Position numbers and translations under genes: made by a program. Under the pieces are notes generated by a model. The model did no database searches. It was not told the DNA's origin and saw only the letters and a program-made list of their open reading frames with translations. A DNA stretch of 64,000 bases from Brachypodium distachyon (Eukaryota; Streptophyta; Magnoliopsida; Poales; Poaceae): NCBI RefSeq assembly GCF_000005505.3, contig NC_016131.3, positions 74,255,855 to 74,319,854 on the forward strand. The letters are read 5' to 3'. Positions 12,001-24,447 of this stretch are shown piece by piece (the stretch's first letter is position 1; each line of letters starts with the position of its first letter).

Positions 12001-15000
12001 TCATCCCAAGTGTAATTTTTCGGGCAGATTATGCTATGTGACCGCATGTGGGTACATGTGCCATTATCCCATTAACATTAAGTTGTTTCAATCTTTGTTT
12101 TCTCCCTGACATTTCCGTAGAAGTCTCATCTGCCTGTGTTCCACTCTGGCCAGCTTCTCTCTATTTTGAGTGACAGTATCTCTTCTGGAGGCAATGGAAT
12201 CGTTATCTTTTTCCCACATGTAGTTCAGAATAACCATAACATGCTCCCTCCGATCCATAATAAGTGTCTCAGATTTTGTACTAACTTAGTACAAAGTTGT
12301 ATTAAATCCGAGACACTTATTATGGATCGGAGGAAGTAGTTGATAGACAAACATTATTGTCACTTATGGTTGCTGCTGTTGCCTGTGGCTGTAGAATGCC
12401 GTCATGGATTTTGAGCAATCATTGAAAGGGACATTATAATTAATGAAGAGTTATGTCATGGTTAATTTTTTTTTGTTTGGTAGTACTGGAAGATAGTTGC
12501 AGAATCTTGCAATCATCACAGACACCAAATATATCCCCCCCAATTTCAGCTCCATTTCCTGTCATTTTTTACTAGCCTCCTACTAAATACTACCTGTGAG
12601 GTGAGGACTGCTGACAAAATTATTCTGTTCGTCAGGCGCCTGGAAAGAGTGACAAAGAGGGTCCATCTGAGAGCATGGTAAGCAATAAGTAACTTGGCTA
12701 TTTATTTCCCACATTCAGTTATTTCTTATTAGTTATGTCTGGAACATTATATGTCAACATTTTAGCATATTCATATCTCGCTACATTACTGTTGCAATAT
12801 CGTGTTATTTGCAACAGCTTGTGACAACAATGGCATTTATTCTCATGAAATCCTTCTTTTTGGTTGTCTTGTACCTGGTATTTCCGTGAACACGGACTGC
12901 AGATAATGCTCCTATAGGCTATAAGTATACCTATGGTGGTAGAACCAATTGTTTTGACCTATTGATATATAAGTATTTTTCACAATGTGCAGTTTGGCCT
13001 CCAAACATAGATAAATGCTTATTGCATGAAGCCATGAAGTGTTTGAATGTTTATTTGTTTGAAGTAAGGTGTTCCATACTGTCAGTGGTGCTTATAGCAT
13101 GAAGTCACTGATTATACTACATGTCACCATTAGAACTGGGTCAACTGCGACTGCCTGTAAACTGGGCTATAGTGGTAGTATAGTAAATCAGGAATTGCGG
13201 TTGGCTTAGTTATCCTTCCGTTTCTTCAGGAGACTCTTTGAACCATGACTCAGTACTGATGCTAATTATGTGATTAAGATCATCTCATCTCTTGCCCCCT
13301 TAATCAGAAAGAGGAAATCAAATCCTGTGAAGAGCGTGTTAAGAACCTTCTGGAGATGATTCCACCAAAAGGGAAGGAATTTCTTCAAAGCATCGAGCAT
13401 ATTCTTGAGCGGGAGAAAAACTGGGTATGCATTTTTCTGCAGTATACAAGTTATATAGGGTGTGTTTGGTTTGTGCCACATCTAGCCCTACCAAATGTGG
13501 GCAAGAATTGGCTTGCCAATTTTTTGGCCAATAATTTGCCAACCCTCATTCTGCCAACTATTTGGGAAGAATATGTGAGTGAGAAGTAGTACTCTACATT
13601 GGCAACCAAATTTTTGCAACAAACCAAATAAGAGCCAAAAAATTATTGTTGCCAATTATTTGGCATGGCTAGTGTTGGCTCCCAACCAAACACTCGTACT
13701 TCAATATAGGAATCGCCAGTAATGTTTTTCATCCATCTGGCTGCATTTGAAAAGGTTTGGTGGAAGAGAGATGGATGTCCAGCATTTGAGAAACAACCTT
13801 TCGAAAAGAAGCCAGGTGGAGTCAGAAAACGGTATGCTGCTTGCTTTCATCAGGCATTGAAATCACTTGATTGTTGTTATAATTGTTTTTGCTGTGAGTT
13901 TGAATAGTTGAGCAGAACGTGTAAGTGTATAACTGTTTGAAAGCTGAAATTATTTTAATGTTAACCAACAAGCTGCAACCATTGCCATATCATTAGTGGT
14001 TGGTTTTGTACTAGGTTAGACACTTTGTTCATAATGATTATATAGCAGTTGTTAATTAATTCAGAGCCTGGTGTAACTGGGTGCATGTAGCGCAAACCCC
14101 TTCCTGTGAATTATCTTGAAGCAAATATATGTAGTTTTATGTCTAGCTTGTTTCAATCTAATCTGCTATCATTATTTTCACAATGGCAAATAAGTTCTTT
14201 TTTTTTGGAGTTTCGGAATCTATTTCACTTATTTGGAACTTTGTACAATCCGTTTCTTGATTAGCAAGGAGCGTGGAATTGACCAGTTTCTGATCAGCAC
14301 CATTATCAATTGTCAGAACTTTCTCATCTTGATTAATGTAGTGAGATGGGTTGTGTTGGGTATTATATTGTACAAAATGCCGTTGAATATGACATTTCTC
14401 TAGAGTGGAGGATTTAGTAATGGGTTGACACCAATTATCTCGGTGTAATTCCGTGTTCTAGATTTTTCTAGGAAAAGGGTAACACTAGACAAATTTAAAT
14501 AGAAAATGTTGCTTAAATTCTCTGACCTAACACACTATTGGACGCAATCTTATTTCTATCTATTCTTTAAATAACTATATTAAAAACTAAGAATTTTTTT
14601 TTTGATGATTCCTCTTCTACTAACAAGAGTAGACATGCTAAATTTATGGTTGTTCCTGAAGGGAAAACCGTTCGAGCTGTTCCTGAATAGCTTCCTTCAA
14701 AAGGATTTCCGCTTGCTCAGTGAATGTCTTGCTAGAAGATATAATTTCTTTGAATTGAGGTTTAGTATCTTTTAGGTTTTTACGTAACTCACCTAGAAAT
14801 TTATTTACCTGTTCAATTTCTAACGAATCAAGATATCCTCTCGTTCCGGTATAAATAGTAGCTATCTGCTCTTCCACTGGGAGAGGGTTTGCCTGGGATT
14901 GTTTAAGCAATTCCCTTTCCCATTTGCCACATCACTTTTCGTTGTACTACTACTACTATTGTTTACAAGCCCTCAAATGTTGCAACATCAGTTTTCAGAG

Positions 15001-17438
15001 TACTATTGTTTACAATCCCACATCAGTTTTTGCAATTAAAGAATAATTTAGAGTGATGTTAAATACTAGTCAGGTTGGTGATAGAATTTTATGCTGTTTT
15101 CACTCTTGTAATTTGAGAGCTCATTATGTTGTGCTCTACTGCTTTCTAATTCTTTTTCTTATTTCTCTTGTTGTAGTAAGCCAAGGTGGAGATTGGGGAA
15201 CAAAGAACTTGCCCAACTGTGGAAATGGGCAGAACTAAACCCTGTATGTTCTAGCTATAACTTCTTGTTATTATCCTGTTTGCTGGTTAGTTATGTAATT
15301 TTATCAGCACTATTTGGTTTTAGACTCTTTAGAGTACTGTTAGAGCATTGGAAAAGTTCTGATGTGTAATCCCGCAATGATTGTGGACTGTCTCTTTGTA
15401 AGTTTGCCTCTATGTAAAAATGTTAGAAGAGTCCGAGTGCTAGTGCCGAGGACACCTGAGTAGGACATGGGCCTCATACAATTTTCATCCAAGTCACCGC
15501 CCCATTAGTTGAATGACCCGCGCAGTATTAATATTGCTTTTCACCTAATTCCCTCTACGTGCCCTTTGTCAGTCTTTTGCCATAGACACAATGATCAAAA
15601 TTTTGGAACTCACATCTCATTTAAATTGTAACTGCAGAATGCTTTGACTGATCCTGACCGAGTTCGCACTCCATCAGTTACAGAATATTGGAAACCACTT
15701 GCAGATGATGTAAGCACTTTAGTTTTTCTTTCGTGTTTATTTTGCACCTTCATTTCATCCATCCTTTAGTTTGAAGTACAATAACTTATTATATAGTCCT
15801 CTAAATAGTCCTCTAACTTAAGTAAAAACTTGCAGATGGACGCATCAGCTGGAATTGAGGAGGAGTATCACCACAAAAATAACCGTGTAAGTTCCAATCC
15901 CAGCGCTATCATTTCCTGGATTGGTTGTTGTACTAAAAGTTGTTTGAATGAGGACTCTACTGGATCCCAATTAGTTAAAATGTACTGCATAGGACATCCA
16001 AATGTAAAGTTTGAGTTGATGCAAAAGACTTACCAAATTGAACCAAGCTCTCCATCGAGCTGAAGCATATCATTTTTCCAAACAAGGTCTGCTAAAACGA
16101 ATTGATAAAATTCCTGGTGTTGTTATCATTACTTCTATAGATGCCGTATAAATTCTCCCTTTATATTTTCTAATTATGTGGGGATTAAACTGGTTTGATG
16201 CGTTGCTTGTGCCTGCATGTTTCATTTTTGAAAGAAAATGTTGAAGCAGGCATCTGCATCTTGAATCACTAAAACTCAGGTCTTCTCAGCCCGCTATCTA
16301 CCTGACACAATGCTGTTATGAACTGTTCGAGGAAAAAAAAGTTATTGACATCATTCTGGGTTCATAATGGGTCTGATCACATTAGAATGAAACAAAGGCC
16401 CTGAGCTAGTGAGCTGTTCTCAGTGGCTCAGTGCTCACGAAAGCAGGCCCCTCATTCATTGGCACTGATTTATTAGAGTATATTTTTGTTTTGCATATGG
16501 CCTTGCATGGAAAACAGTTGTGTTTTTCTATTGAATATGTTTCGTGATCTCAAGAGCAGCATTTGTTTGACAGGTTTATTGCTGGAAAGGTTTACGATTT
16601 TCAGCCCGACAAGATTTGGACGGATTTTCTCGAGTATGTATTATGCTATTGCTCTACTAAAGTCTCACAGCATTTTTTTTCATTATTATAATCTATCCTC
16701 ATGCTCCTATGTTCATTGCATATAGGATGAATGGAAAAATATTTCATATTTGTACACTCCTTACTGCTACATTTGTCACTCATCCTATGTGTTCCTTGTA
16801 CAGCTCACAAATGGATTTGTTAGTTCACATGCTTTCTTATAAAAATTAGATTATATTGTTAAATATGAAATTGCCATTTTAAAACTCCTGGGAGCATTTG
16901 AGCCTTGGGGCACAAAATCCATGTCTAGGTTGCCATGTTTTGTTATCAGCTAATTGTCTACTGCCACTTTTCAGTTTTGTGAATACGGGATCGAAGGGGT
17001 TGTACCTACAGAACTGTTACCACCGGAAGTTCGTGCCAAATATAATTCAAAGCCTGGTGAAAAGGCTAAACGACCTAAAAGGGAAGATACCAAAGGCGCT
17101 TCAGCTCAACCCAAAGAGCAACAGGTACTTGGGCCCTTTTTGGGAGCATATCTGGACTAGCTATTCTGTCCAGTGTTCATGGCGGTCATAACCCCTAACA
17201 CACATCTTATGCCTTCGTGGAATAATGCCTGAAGGTTGCGGCCACACCTGAGACGGACGGTGGCGGCAGCGGGGCTGACCAGGAAGAAGGTGCTGTGCCA
17301 ATGGATTCCGATAACGTCGCGATAGAGGATGGCCAGAAGCAGAGCCCAGGCGAAGTCTCCGGGCCTGAATCCGGGCAGTGCGAACCTGAAGACGATGTTG
17401 ACGATAATGTGAAAAGCGAGCCTAAAGATTCTCGATAA
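9018..17438 (+). CDS. THO1: THO complex subunit 1 (HPR1/THOC1), 21 coding exons
   Basis: The product is the scaffold subunit of the nuclear THO/TREX complex, which couples transcription to mRNP assembly and export and in plants also affects small-RNA production. Exons read by eye: 9018-9149, 9299-9382, 9543-9617, 9892-9982, 10107-10252, 10357-10428, 10753-10825, 10951-11016, 11140-11186, 11298-11369, 11477-11605, 11689-11754, 12636-12677, 13308-13424, 13755-13831, 15177-15243, 15638-15709, 15836-15886, 16574-16633, 16975-17124, 17235-17438. The joined frame gives 630 residues with no stop; the Arabidopsis protein is about 600. Diagnostic stretches are [81 protein letters not shown] and [14 protein letters not shown]. 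The C-terminus is acidic and Lys-rich. The intron after exon 8 has two in-frame donors three bases apart. The intron before exon 16 holds a plastid atpA fragment. Confidence 0.95.
12244..12336. mobile_element. Stowaway MITE in a THO1 intron
   Basis: Near-perfect inverted repeat from CTCCCTCCGATCCATAATAAG to CTTATTATGGATCGGAGGAAG with TTAGTACAAAG in the centre. It sits in the long intron between the exons ending at 11754 and starting at 12636. Confidence 0.9.
13458..13695. mobile_element. MITE with GGGTGTGTTTGG termini in a THO1 intron
   Basis: Starts GGGTGTGTTTGGTTTG and ends CCCAACCAAACACTC, an imperfect inverted repeat. Subterminal sequence is rich in TTGCCAA and TTTGGC motifs repeated in both orientations. 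This fits a Tourist- or hAT-type MITE; the flanking target duplication is not clear enough to choose. It lies just after the exon ending at 13424. Confidence 0.65.
14590..14913 (-). pseudogene. atpA: Plastid atpA 3'-end fragment (NUPT) inside a THO1 intron
   Basis: On the minus strand, positions 14910-14644 read as the C-terminal 88 residues of the chloroplast ATP synthase alpha subunit, including [33 protein letters not shown] and [15 protein letters not shown], ending in TAA at 14644-14646. The frame opens with TTG and has no promoter or start, so it is a fragment and not a gene. Similarity seems to continue past the stop toward about 14590. It is in the opposite orientation to THO1 and lies in the 1.35-kb intron between 13831 and 15177. 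The frame is still open and the protein close to the grass plastid protein as I remember it, so the transfer looks fairly recent. Confidence 0.9.
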
Positions 17439-18000
17439 TGGGAGCCAAGAGAAGCCATAGAATTTCCACCGAGAAAATGCTGTATCATGTTTCCATGATT
17501 TTTGATTGAATTTTGCTATAGAGCCCCAAGTCGAGGCACCTAGTTGGAACATCAACTTATGTTTGTTATGTAGGATCAAGCTAATGTTTTCTCGAGCATT
17601 AGTTGTTACCATGTTTTGAAATGACATGTATAACATGTAAATATACCAACTAGCAAAGCTCGATCCAATCCTAGGCCAGCCAGCTCTACATTTCGAAATT
17701 TGAATCCTGGTTTCAAGCGCAATTTCTAGCACCCCGCCATTCTGTTCAAATGTTGCTCCCATTTGCAACAACCAGTTTGGATTTCTCTCATTGTAGTAAC
17801 ATCCAGATTCCAGAATAAATGGCTCCCTTAATAATGCTGTCCTGGTTTTGGTAGGTTCGTTGGGTTTTTCTACTCCCTAGTCAACCACCGAAAGGTCCCA
17901 TCTGGACCGTCCGTCCGATCACTGGGACGGCTCAGATGAACCCCCCTGCAGGCTGGCTGCTGCTCAGTCGCTGCTGTGTCCGTGCCCTCCTTGCTGCTGC
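17439..18000. other. THO1 3' flank and upstream region of the NAB-domain gene
   Basis: Contains the presumed THO1 3' untranslated region (a run of T-rich and AATAAA-like text near 17810-17830) and then upstream sequence for the next gene. No coding exon was recognised. Confidence 0.4.
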
Positions 18001-18180
18001 TATATATGCAAAGCTCGGGTCTCGTTCGCTCTGTCCACTGTCCAGCAGTAGTACTAGTTGGAACACGGGAGGCTTCGTCACTCCAGAGTCGACAGCTGCT
18101 GCTCAAAGCTTCTCGAGAAAGAATGGCGAGCTCTCTCTCACCTCCTCCATAGCCAGCTCCAGCATCCATCCCTACCAATC
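18001..18180 (+). promoter_or_regulatory. TATA box and probable 5' untranslated exon of the NAB-domain gene
   Basis: TATATAT at 18001-18007 is followed by a transcript-like, CT-rich stretch that ends in a GTAAGC donor at 18181. A short upstream frame starts at the ATG near 18123 and stops at TAG after nine codons. A matching acceptor (CGTGTCAG) is found near 19370, 95 bases before the coding start at 19466, giving a 5'-leader intron of about 1.2 kb. The link is inferred from spacing and splice sites only. The interval 18181-19370 has no other recognisable content. Confidence 0.45.
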
Positions 18181-19465
18181 TGTAAGCCTCTCTCTGTGTC
18201 TCTCTCTGGGGTTGGTTAGTTCTTGATGCCTGCAATTTCTGTTCGTTTCTGAAGCTAACTGAATCTTGAACTTGGCGTGGTAGGAATTGCCCTCTTTTTT
18301 GGTTAATTGTGAGACAACTGTTAGCGGCCATATATGTACTTTTTTCAAACCATCTACGAGCCTCATGAACAATACCCCTGCCTGCCATCTTAATTTCCTG
18401 TCCTTCTCCACAGTTTATCACCATTCGTCGCTAGTAGTTTGCTATATTTCTCTTTTGAGAGAGGCACAGCCTCATGTACTAGCAAGTCAGTAAGTAGAAG
18501 AGATCCAAAATTTTAAACCCCTCGGCTTGGGGAAAAGGAGGAGATTGCACTAGAAGCCAGTGAGCAACTCCACTGCCCAGCACTCGAGCAGCACAAGCCC
18601 TCTTTTACGTGCAAAAGAGAAGTACACACAGTCTTGTTTCTTCTTTCCCCACGGGCCCCAACCGTTCCATCACATTCACTCACTTTGCGTCGCCACAACC
18701 ACAACGCACGGTGTACTGCGAGAACTTGTCAAGTGAACCAGAAATTCGAAATACTACTAGGTTAAGCCAATAATACTGGTAGTAATACTAGCCGTAGAAG
18801 GACCGAGCTCAACTGATGCTGCTAGGAGGACGCCACTAGAGTGAGGCAGGCGGGTTAACCATTTGAACTGAAAGGCTATTACGGGCAGCAGCAGCATTTT
18901 GCTTTAGAGCCTTTATTTTTGACAGTAGCAGGAGTAGCTGTAGCGGCACCTCCCATTTTCACCCTGCCCATTCCGTTCTCCGTAGAGAGAGAGACGTCCC
19001 ATCCCGCCCAATCCGCGCCTCGTGATGCGTGCGGGGCAAGAGGTGAAAATCCTGCCCCGTCATCCCTCGCCTACCTCGGCCACAGTTGTCCGCCGCTTAG
19101 TTCAACGGGCGGCGACAGCAAACCCCCACAGAGTCTGAGGGAAGCCTGCCAGACGAGCTAGGCCGCTGACACTGTGTATGCGCTTTGCTTGTTTGTCTTT
19201 GCCTATAGCTTGCCAGTATAGGAGTACAGCCGTGCTCGTCGTTGTATTGAGCACGCCACGCAATGCGTCGTCTGCTCTCCGCCGTATCACTTGATTTTTC
19301 ATTTTTATTGTTTTCTTCTTCCTACTCTGACGTGACGGGGCTTTTGGCTTTGCCTAACTCGTGTCAGGTGCTCTCCAGCCCAGCCAGCAGAAGCCATCAC
19401 ACAGACAGCCCGGGGAGCAGAAGCACGGAACGAAGGCGGGCCGGGGTCACGAGACGAGCCAAAGC

Positions 19466-21767
19466 ATGGAGACGCTTCAGAAGCAGCAGCAGCAGCAGCA
19501 GCAGGATGCCGCTGGGGCTGCGAGCCGGTGCCCGCCTTGGCTCCAAGCGGCCATCAAAGGTACTGCTGTAGCAATCGACTCCACTTTAGAGATCGAAATT
19601 TATGTTTCACGGCTTGTAAAATGTGCTGCGTCGTCCGTAAATTCCGTACCCCGTGGGAGGGGACTGCATTTGCATTGCACGCGGTAGATCGCGGGGTTCA
19701 ATTCGTGTCATGCGTCTTTTCTGCTCTGTATCTTTGCTTTGGTCGTATGGTACGGGTGGAGATCAATCACGGGCGTGCTCTGATACGCATTTATGAGCTC
19801 CCAAGATTCTCACCTAGCTACTCCAGCTCGCTGTTACACTGTAGCGATGGCAGTCTGGGCTCTGGCTTACTAGCTCTAGACACGGGACTGTAGCGCCCCG
19901 TTTTTACTGCTCCGAGTTGCTTCCTGCCGTGCCCGTGCGACGTAACGTACTTTGTCGAAAAAGAAATGACTCCTCAAAGTACGCCCCTGCAGCAGGTAGA
20001 GATACAGAGAGGGGACTCCGGCGCACGTCATCCGTTCCTTTTATCTTTGTTCTGTAGCTCCTCGTCTTGGAATCTCTACTCGGATAGGAGTTGTCTTTCC
20101 TCTCCTCTGCCTTTGAATTGGATTCTTCCTCAATTTTACTGCGACCCCCCCACCCCAAGTTTCGAAATTTGAACTCGACGCGCAACGTTCCATTCACCAA
20201 AATATCATTGTGGTTGCTACGACGTGACAAAGTTAATCCGCAATCATATGCCATGTCAAACCCATCATGAGTTTCTGAATTTCCTGATTCTCACCGCCGG
20301 CAGCAGTGAAAAATCCAAATTCACAGCGAGCAGTCTTATCCTATCAGTAGCTTTCCTTTCCTTTCCTTGACCAATACTTTGATCACAAATTACTCTATTA
20401 ATTATGGTTATGACTTTGATCGTTATATTTCTACCGAAGGATATTTGATTATGGTTATGACTTTAATCGGTAATATGTCCTGTTGGACGGAGGGAGTACT
20501 GCACTGAACACGCTTTCACCTCACACGCACGGTCCGCGTGAAACTTTGAATCACCGAATCCTCTCTTCACTTTGTTATTTTTACAGATTTTTTAGTCTGT
20601 TTCGCTATTCGTTAGGATTAGGATTAGCAAAGCCTGATCACTCAAAATGTGGATTATTAGTAATTTCGTTACTGACATAGCTACAACTTTTTACTCGCTG
20701 CTGTTTAATTTCTCCCTCCATCTCCTGACGAGCAAGAGTTGTTGTTCCATGGTTGCGCTGCTGCAGACATCGAGCAGCGTGTGCGCGCTCTGGCGGTGAG
20801 CAGCGGCGCCCCGGACGACGCGTCGGCTGCGGCGGCGGAGCACTCGTTCGCGGAGCGCGCCGAGAACTACTACCACCGCCGGCCCCAGCTTCTCGCGCTC
20901 CTCACCGACCTCCACCGCCGCTACCTCTACCTCGCCGACCGCTACTCCCAGTCCCTCCTCGCCGCCAACAAGTCCCACGCCGCCGCCTCCTTCTCCGCCT
21001 CCGACTGCGACTGCTCCTCCGACGTCGACGACCGCTTCTTCTCCGACTCCGACGCCGGCAGCTCGCTCTCCTTCCAGCCCCCACCCCACCACAGCGACGC
21101 CGACGAGTCAGGAGATGTCGTCGTGGCGGAGCTGGTCATGGCGTGGGTGTCCGGGGACATCCTGGCGGATGCGGCTTTACGGCGGGAGGCGGAGTCCGCG
21201 CGGAGGATCGAGCTCCAGGGGAGCTTGGTGGAGGTGCTGGAGTCGGAGCGGCTGGTGCTGCTGGGCGAGAACGCGCGACTGGGGTCCCGCGCCGCCGCCG
21301 CCGAGGCCGAGGCCGCCGCCGGGCTCGCCTTCGCGCGCCGGGAGATGGCCCGGCTGCTGGCCGCCGTCAACCATAACCGGCGGCAGCGCGCGTGCTGCGG
21401 CGGCGTGGAGGGGTTAAGGGCGCAGGTGCGCGCGCTGGAGCAGCGCAACAGGGAGTGCTTCGAGGCCATGGCGTGCTGGGAGGCGGAGAGGAAGGCTGCC
21501 GTCGGGGAGATCGAGAGGTTGAGGATGGAGAACCGGCGGCTGGTTGCTGCTGAGGCGGAGATGAAGGCGGCGGCGGGGAGATCAAGGAAGCGCGGGGGAA
21601 AAGGAGGGTGGTGGTGGCTGGAGAGGGTGAGGATGGCGGCGGAGTGGACGCCGTGCGCACCGGCGTCGGTGACGGTGAGGAGGGTGGGCGAGCAGATCAA
21701 GGGCGGCGGCGGGAAGGACGCCAGCGCCGGGGGCGTCAAGTACAGCGGCGGCTGCTTCTGCCTGTAG
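19466..21767 (+). CDS. NAB-domain protein of the NETWORKED/KIP1-like family
   Basis: Plant NETWORKED proteins bind actin filaments through an N-terminal NAB domain and link them to membranes. Two coding exons, 19466-19559 and 20767-21767, join at AAA-G/AC to give 364 residues. Residues 1-14 hold a glutamine run from a CAG repeat. The NAB domain spans about residues 23-90: PPWLQAAIKDIEQRVRAL, then FAERAENYYHRRPQLLALL and YLYLADRYSQSL. An acidic Ser/Asp-rich linker follows. From about residue 140 to 300 the chain is heptad-rich coiled coil (SLVEVLESERLVLLGENARL, QVRALEQRNRECFEAMACWE). The tail is basic (RSRKRGGKGGWWW) and ends in CFCL, which resembles a prenylation-type CaaX end though the a-positions are not ideal. 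This is a short family member. The exon 1 start is supported by the frame and by the conserved WLQ motif. Confidence 0.88.
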
Positions 21768-22572
21768 CCGCAGCAGTACGATTTGCTCTTTTTGGTCTGG
21801 CCCCTTGGCTTAGCGCGATATTAGTTGAAGGGCGAGTAGACTCAGTGTTGGATCTACGAAGAGATGATGGTTTAGGTTGAGGTTATTATGGGAGGAATGA
21901 GGGTGTAAAACGATAAGTAGCTTCTCTCTCGACTGGTTACTCTACTCTCGCAGTCACAGTAACAGACCTGTGCTGTTTATGGAGATGGGTATGCAGTATA
22001 TATATATATTTAGTGTCAGTAATGTCTTATGTACGCCAAGTCGTTTAGCTTAAGGATTTCTTCAGAAGCTACTGATAATCGTTTCATTGGCCGTGTTACC
22101 TAACAAATGCTGCTAAAGCAGCCAGTTTCACTGAATACATGCTCCCATTAGACAGGTTATAGAAAACAACATCGGACTAATGACAAATATCAGACCACTG
22201 GCTTCTCGGCCTACGTCGCCCCAAGCTAGAACCCGGCATCCACAAACAGCGCATCGCAGAGAAACAACATCGGACTAATTCTTCAGACGTTTGTTTGGGC
22301 GGTCTAATGTGCAGAATCAGAAATTCCAGGCATTGGCGATCAGATTCGGTAGTGCGGCAAACATGGATTTGTCAAGTCGCGGTGCCGATAAGTTCAGAAT
22401 GACATACTGCTGCTGCTACATCTGAACCAGAAACAGGGAGTTGCTGCTGCTACATGGAGACGGGTGGGTCGTCGGATGTCTTTGGCCTGAAAGATGTCGA
22501 GGAACAGAGCAGCTGATCGAAGCCGGTGAGATGAGAGACAGAGAGGGAAGGGAAGTAGCTCGGCAGCTAGTG
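21768..22572. other. Convergent 3' region between the NAB-domain gene and the minus-strand coiled-coil gene
   Basis: Two convergent genes end here. The stretch probably contains both 3' untranslated regions. A short (TA)n run lies near 21998-22011. No extra exon was recognised. Confidence 0.45.
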
Positions 22573-23814
22573 CTAGTCGCGGACGTGGAAGAGCTGGAGC
22601 TGGGCGTTGTGGATGACGGCGCGGGTCTGCTCGTTGGCGGCGTCGCGGGCGCGCAGCTCCCGGATCTCCTCCTCCCACCTCTCCACCCTCTCCCTGTGGA
22701 TCCTGCAATCGATTCAGACAGATTATGAATTTATGAGCAACCGATCGATGAACATGCTGTTAAGAGGGAGGGAGAGGGTTGCTTTTTTTGTTGATTCTTA
22801 CGTGCAGAGGCGGTCCTCGAAGTCGGCAGCGAGGTCCTTGAACATGGCGCGCCCGGACTCCAGCATCTCCGACACCTGCCATTGCCACATTGCCATCTCT
22901 TCATGTCACCTCTAGTGCTTCTCCGGTCAGAGGATGATTAAGGTGGAATCAGTGCAGGTACGAGAGGGTCGACGGACCTTGCGGGTGAAGCTGTCGATGG
23001 CGAGGAGGATGCGCTGGATGTGCTCCTCCGTCTCCGCCGACCCCACCGCCTCCGGTTCGGCCACGATGCTCGTACCCTCGCCGTCAGTCTCTGTTGCTGC
23101 TGCGATCATGGATGACGGCGCCGCCGCTACCACTCCGGCGCTCACCTGGCTCGCCGCGTCCTCCTCGTTCCTCTGCTGCACAAACGCGAACCCGACACAG
23201 TGAGTTCAATACTTCAGAGTTCACGGTAAAACTCGAATTCGAACCCGGAAATCACGAGCGGTTTCTGATCCCGGGAACAGAAAATTTGGGGGCGGAATTC
23301 GCAAATGTCAGGTCTCCATCACTCGCCCCAAATCGAGGCACCGGTTTCATCAGCTCGACGGCAGCCCCAAATTTTAGACACGAACTGGGAACCCCAAGTC
23401 GACTCAAACGCTCTCCCGTCACGATCCCCCGAACCCAAATCCCAAAACCATCACCCACCAGGCAACCAAGGAACAGCTTATGACCAGGACTGAATCGCGC
23501 GATACAACGCAAAAGCATATGGCAAATCAACGAACAGTTTACGATCAGAACTGAACCACGCGATAGAACGCAAAAGCATATAGCAAACCAAGGAACCACA
23601 GATCGCGATCTCAAACCCCGCAAACTCTAAAACTGTTCGCGGCGACACACACACACACAAACACAGCGATGATCGGCTCCAAATTAATTCGCAGACGCGC
23701 TCGGGAACACGAATCGGACGACGAGGGAGGGGAAGGCGGTAGGTAGTAGTGTAGAGCTCTCACCGTGCCGGCGGCGGCGCGCATCCGCTTGGTGCTCTCC
23801 CTCCTCTCCTCCAT
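22573..23814 (-). CDS. Conserved plant coiled-coil protein, function unknown
   Basis: Four exons on the minus strand: 23814-23764, 23175-22978, 22875-22802 and 22702-22573. All have GT-AG ends and keep frame, giving 150 residues. The N-terminus is basic (MEERRESTKRMRAAAG), followed by an Ala/Glu-rich low-complexity stretch. The conserved part begins at EEHIQRILLAIDSFTRKVSE and continues MLESGRAMFKDLAADFEDRL and ERVERWEEEIRELRARD, a helical coiled-coil segment ending about residue 140. There is no signal peptide or membrane segment, so it is probably cytosolic or nuclear. I do not recognise a named family. A TATA box lies about 135 bases upstream of the start. Confidence 0.82.
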
Positions 23815-23948
23815 CGCCCGCTCGCTCGCTCGCGCCGGATTAGTAGAGGAGAAGGGAGATGGTGAGATTACTCGTACTTTGGAAGGAAGGAAGGGAAGCG
23901 GCGGGTCTCGTCTCGTCGCTCGGATGGGGAAGTGGGCCGGTGGTCTGT

Positions 23949-23957
23949 GTATATATA
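23949..23957 (-). promoter_or_regulatory. TATA box of the coiled-coil gene
   Basis: TATATATA lies 135-143 bases upstream of the ATG at 23814, a normal distance for a TATA box with a 100-base leader. The motif is palindromic, so strand is assigned from the gene. Confidence 0.55.
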
Positions 23958-24447
23958 GGAGCCGGAGCAAGACCGACGGGCTGTTGGGCTGGGCACCTGG
24001 GCCTACTGGGCTTATATAAACGAGCCTTCTCTGTCCTGGAGTACAGATTTCAAATGGTCTGCTTGTTTAAGGATGTAGTCCTGCATCTCAGGTAGCTAAA
24101 GGGGAGATTCTAAAATAAAAAAAGAAAAAAAAGGTGGCTAAAGGCGAAACTGATCGGAGTAAAAAAAAAGGGCAGCCCGGTGCATGTAGCTCCCGCTTGC
24201 GCAGGGTCCGGGGAAGGATCCGACCACTTTGGGTCTTTTGTACGCAGCCTTTCCCTGCATTTCTGCAAGAGGCTGTTTTCAGGACTCGAAAGGCAAAGAT
24301 TTTTTTCAAATGGGGGAGAAGTACGACAACCGAAGGTACAACACAGCAACATCTTCTAATTCGAACTCGATGATCACCTCATGGTCATGGCAGTTCAAAT
24401 TAAATTGTCAGTACAATTGAAGGGCTTATAAATGGATCAGTAGCTAG

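Noticed and set aside
14644..14910. A functional nuclear gene for ATP synthase alpha
   Set aside because: Only the C-terminal sixth is present, opening at TTG inside a THO1 intron; it is a plastid DNA fragment.
20691..21739. Several open frames antisense to the NAB-domain exon 2
   Set aside because: They are low-complexity mirrors of a GC-rich exon and lack conserved motifs, while the plus strand encodes the NAB domain and coiled coil.
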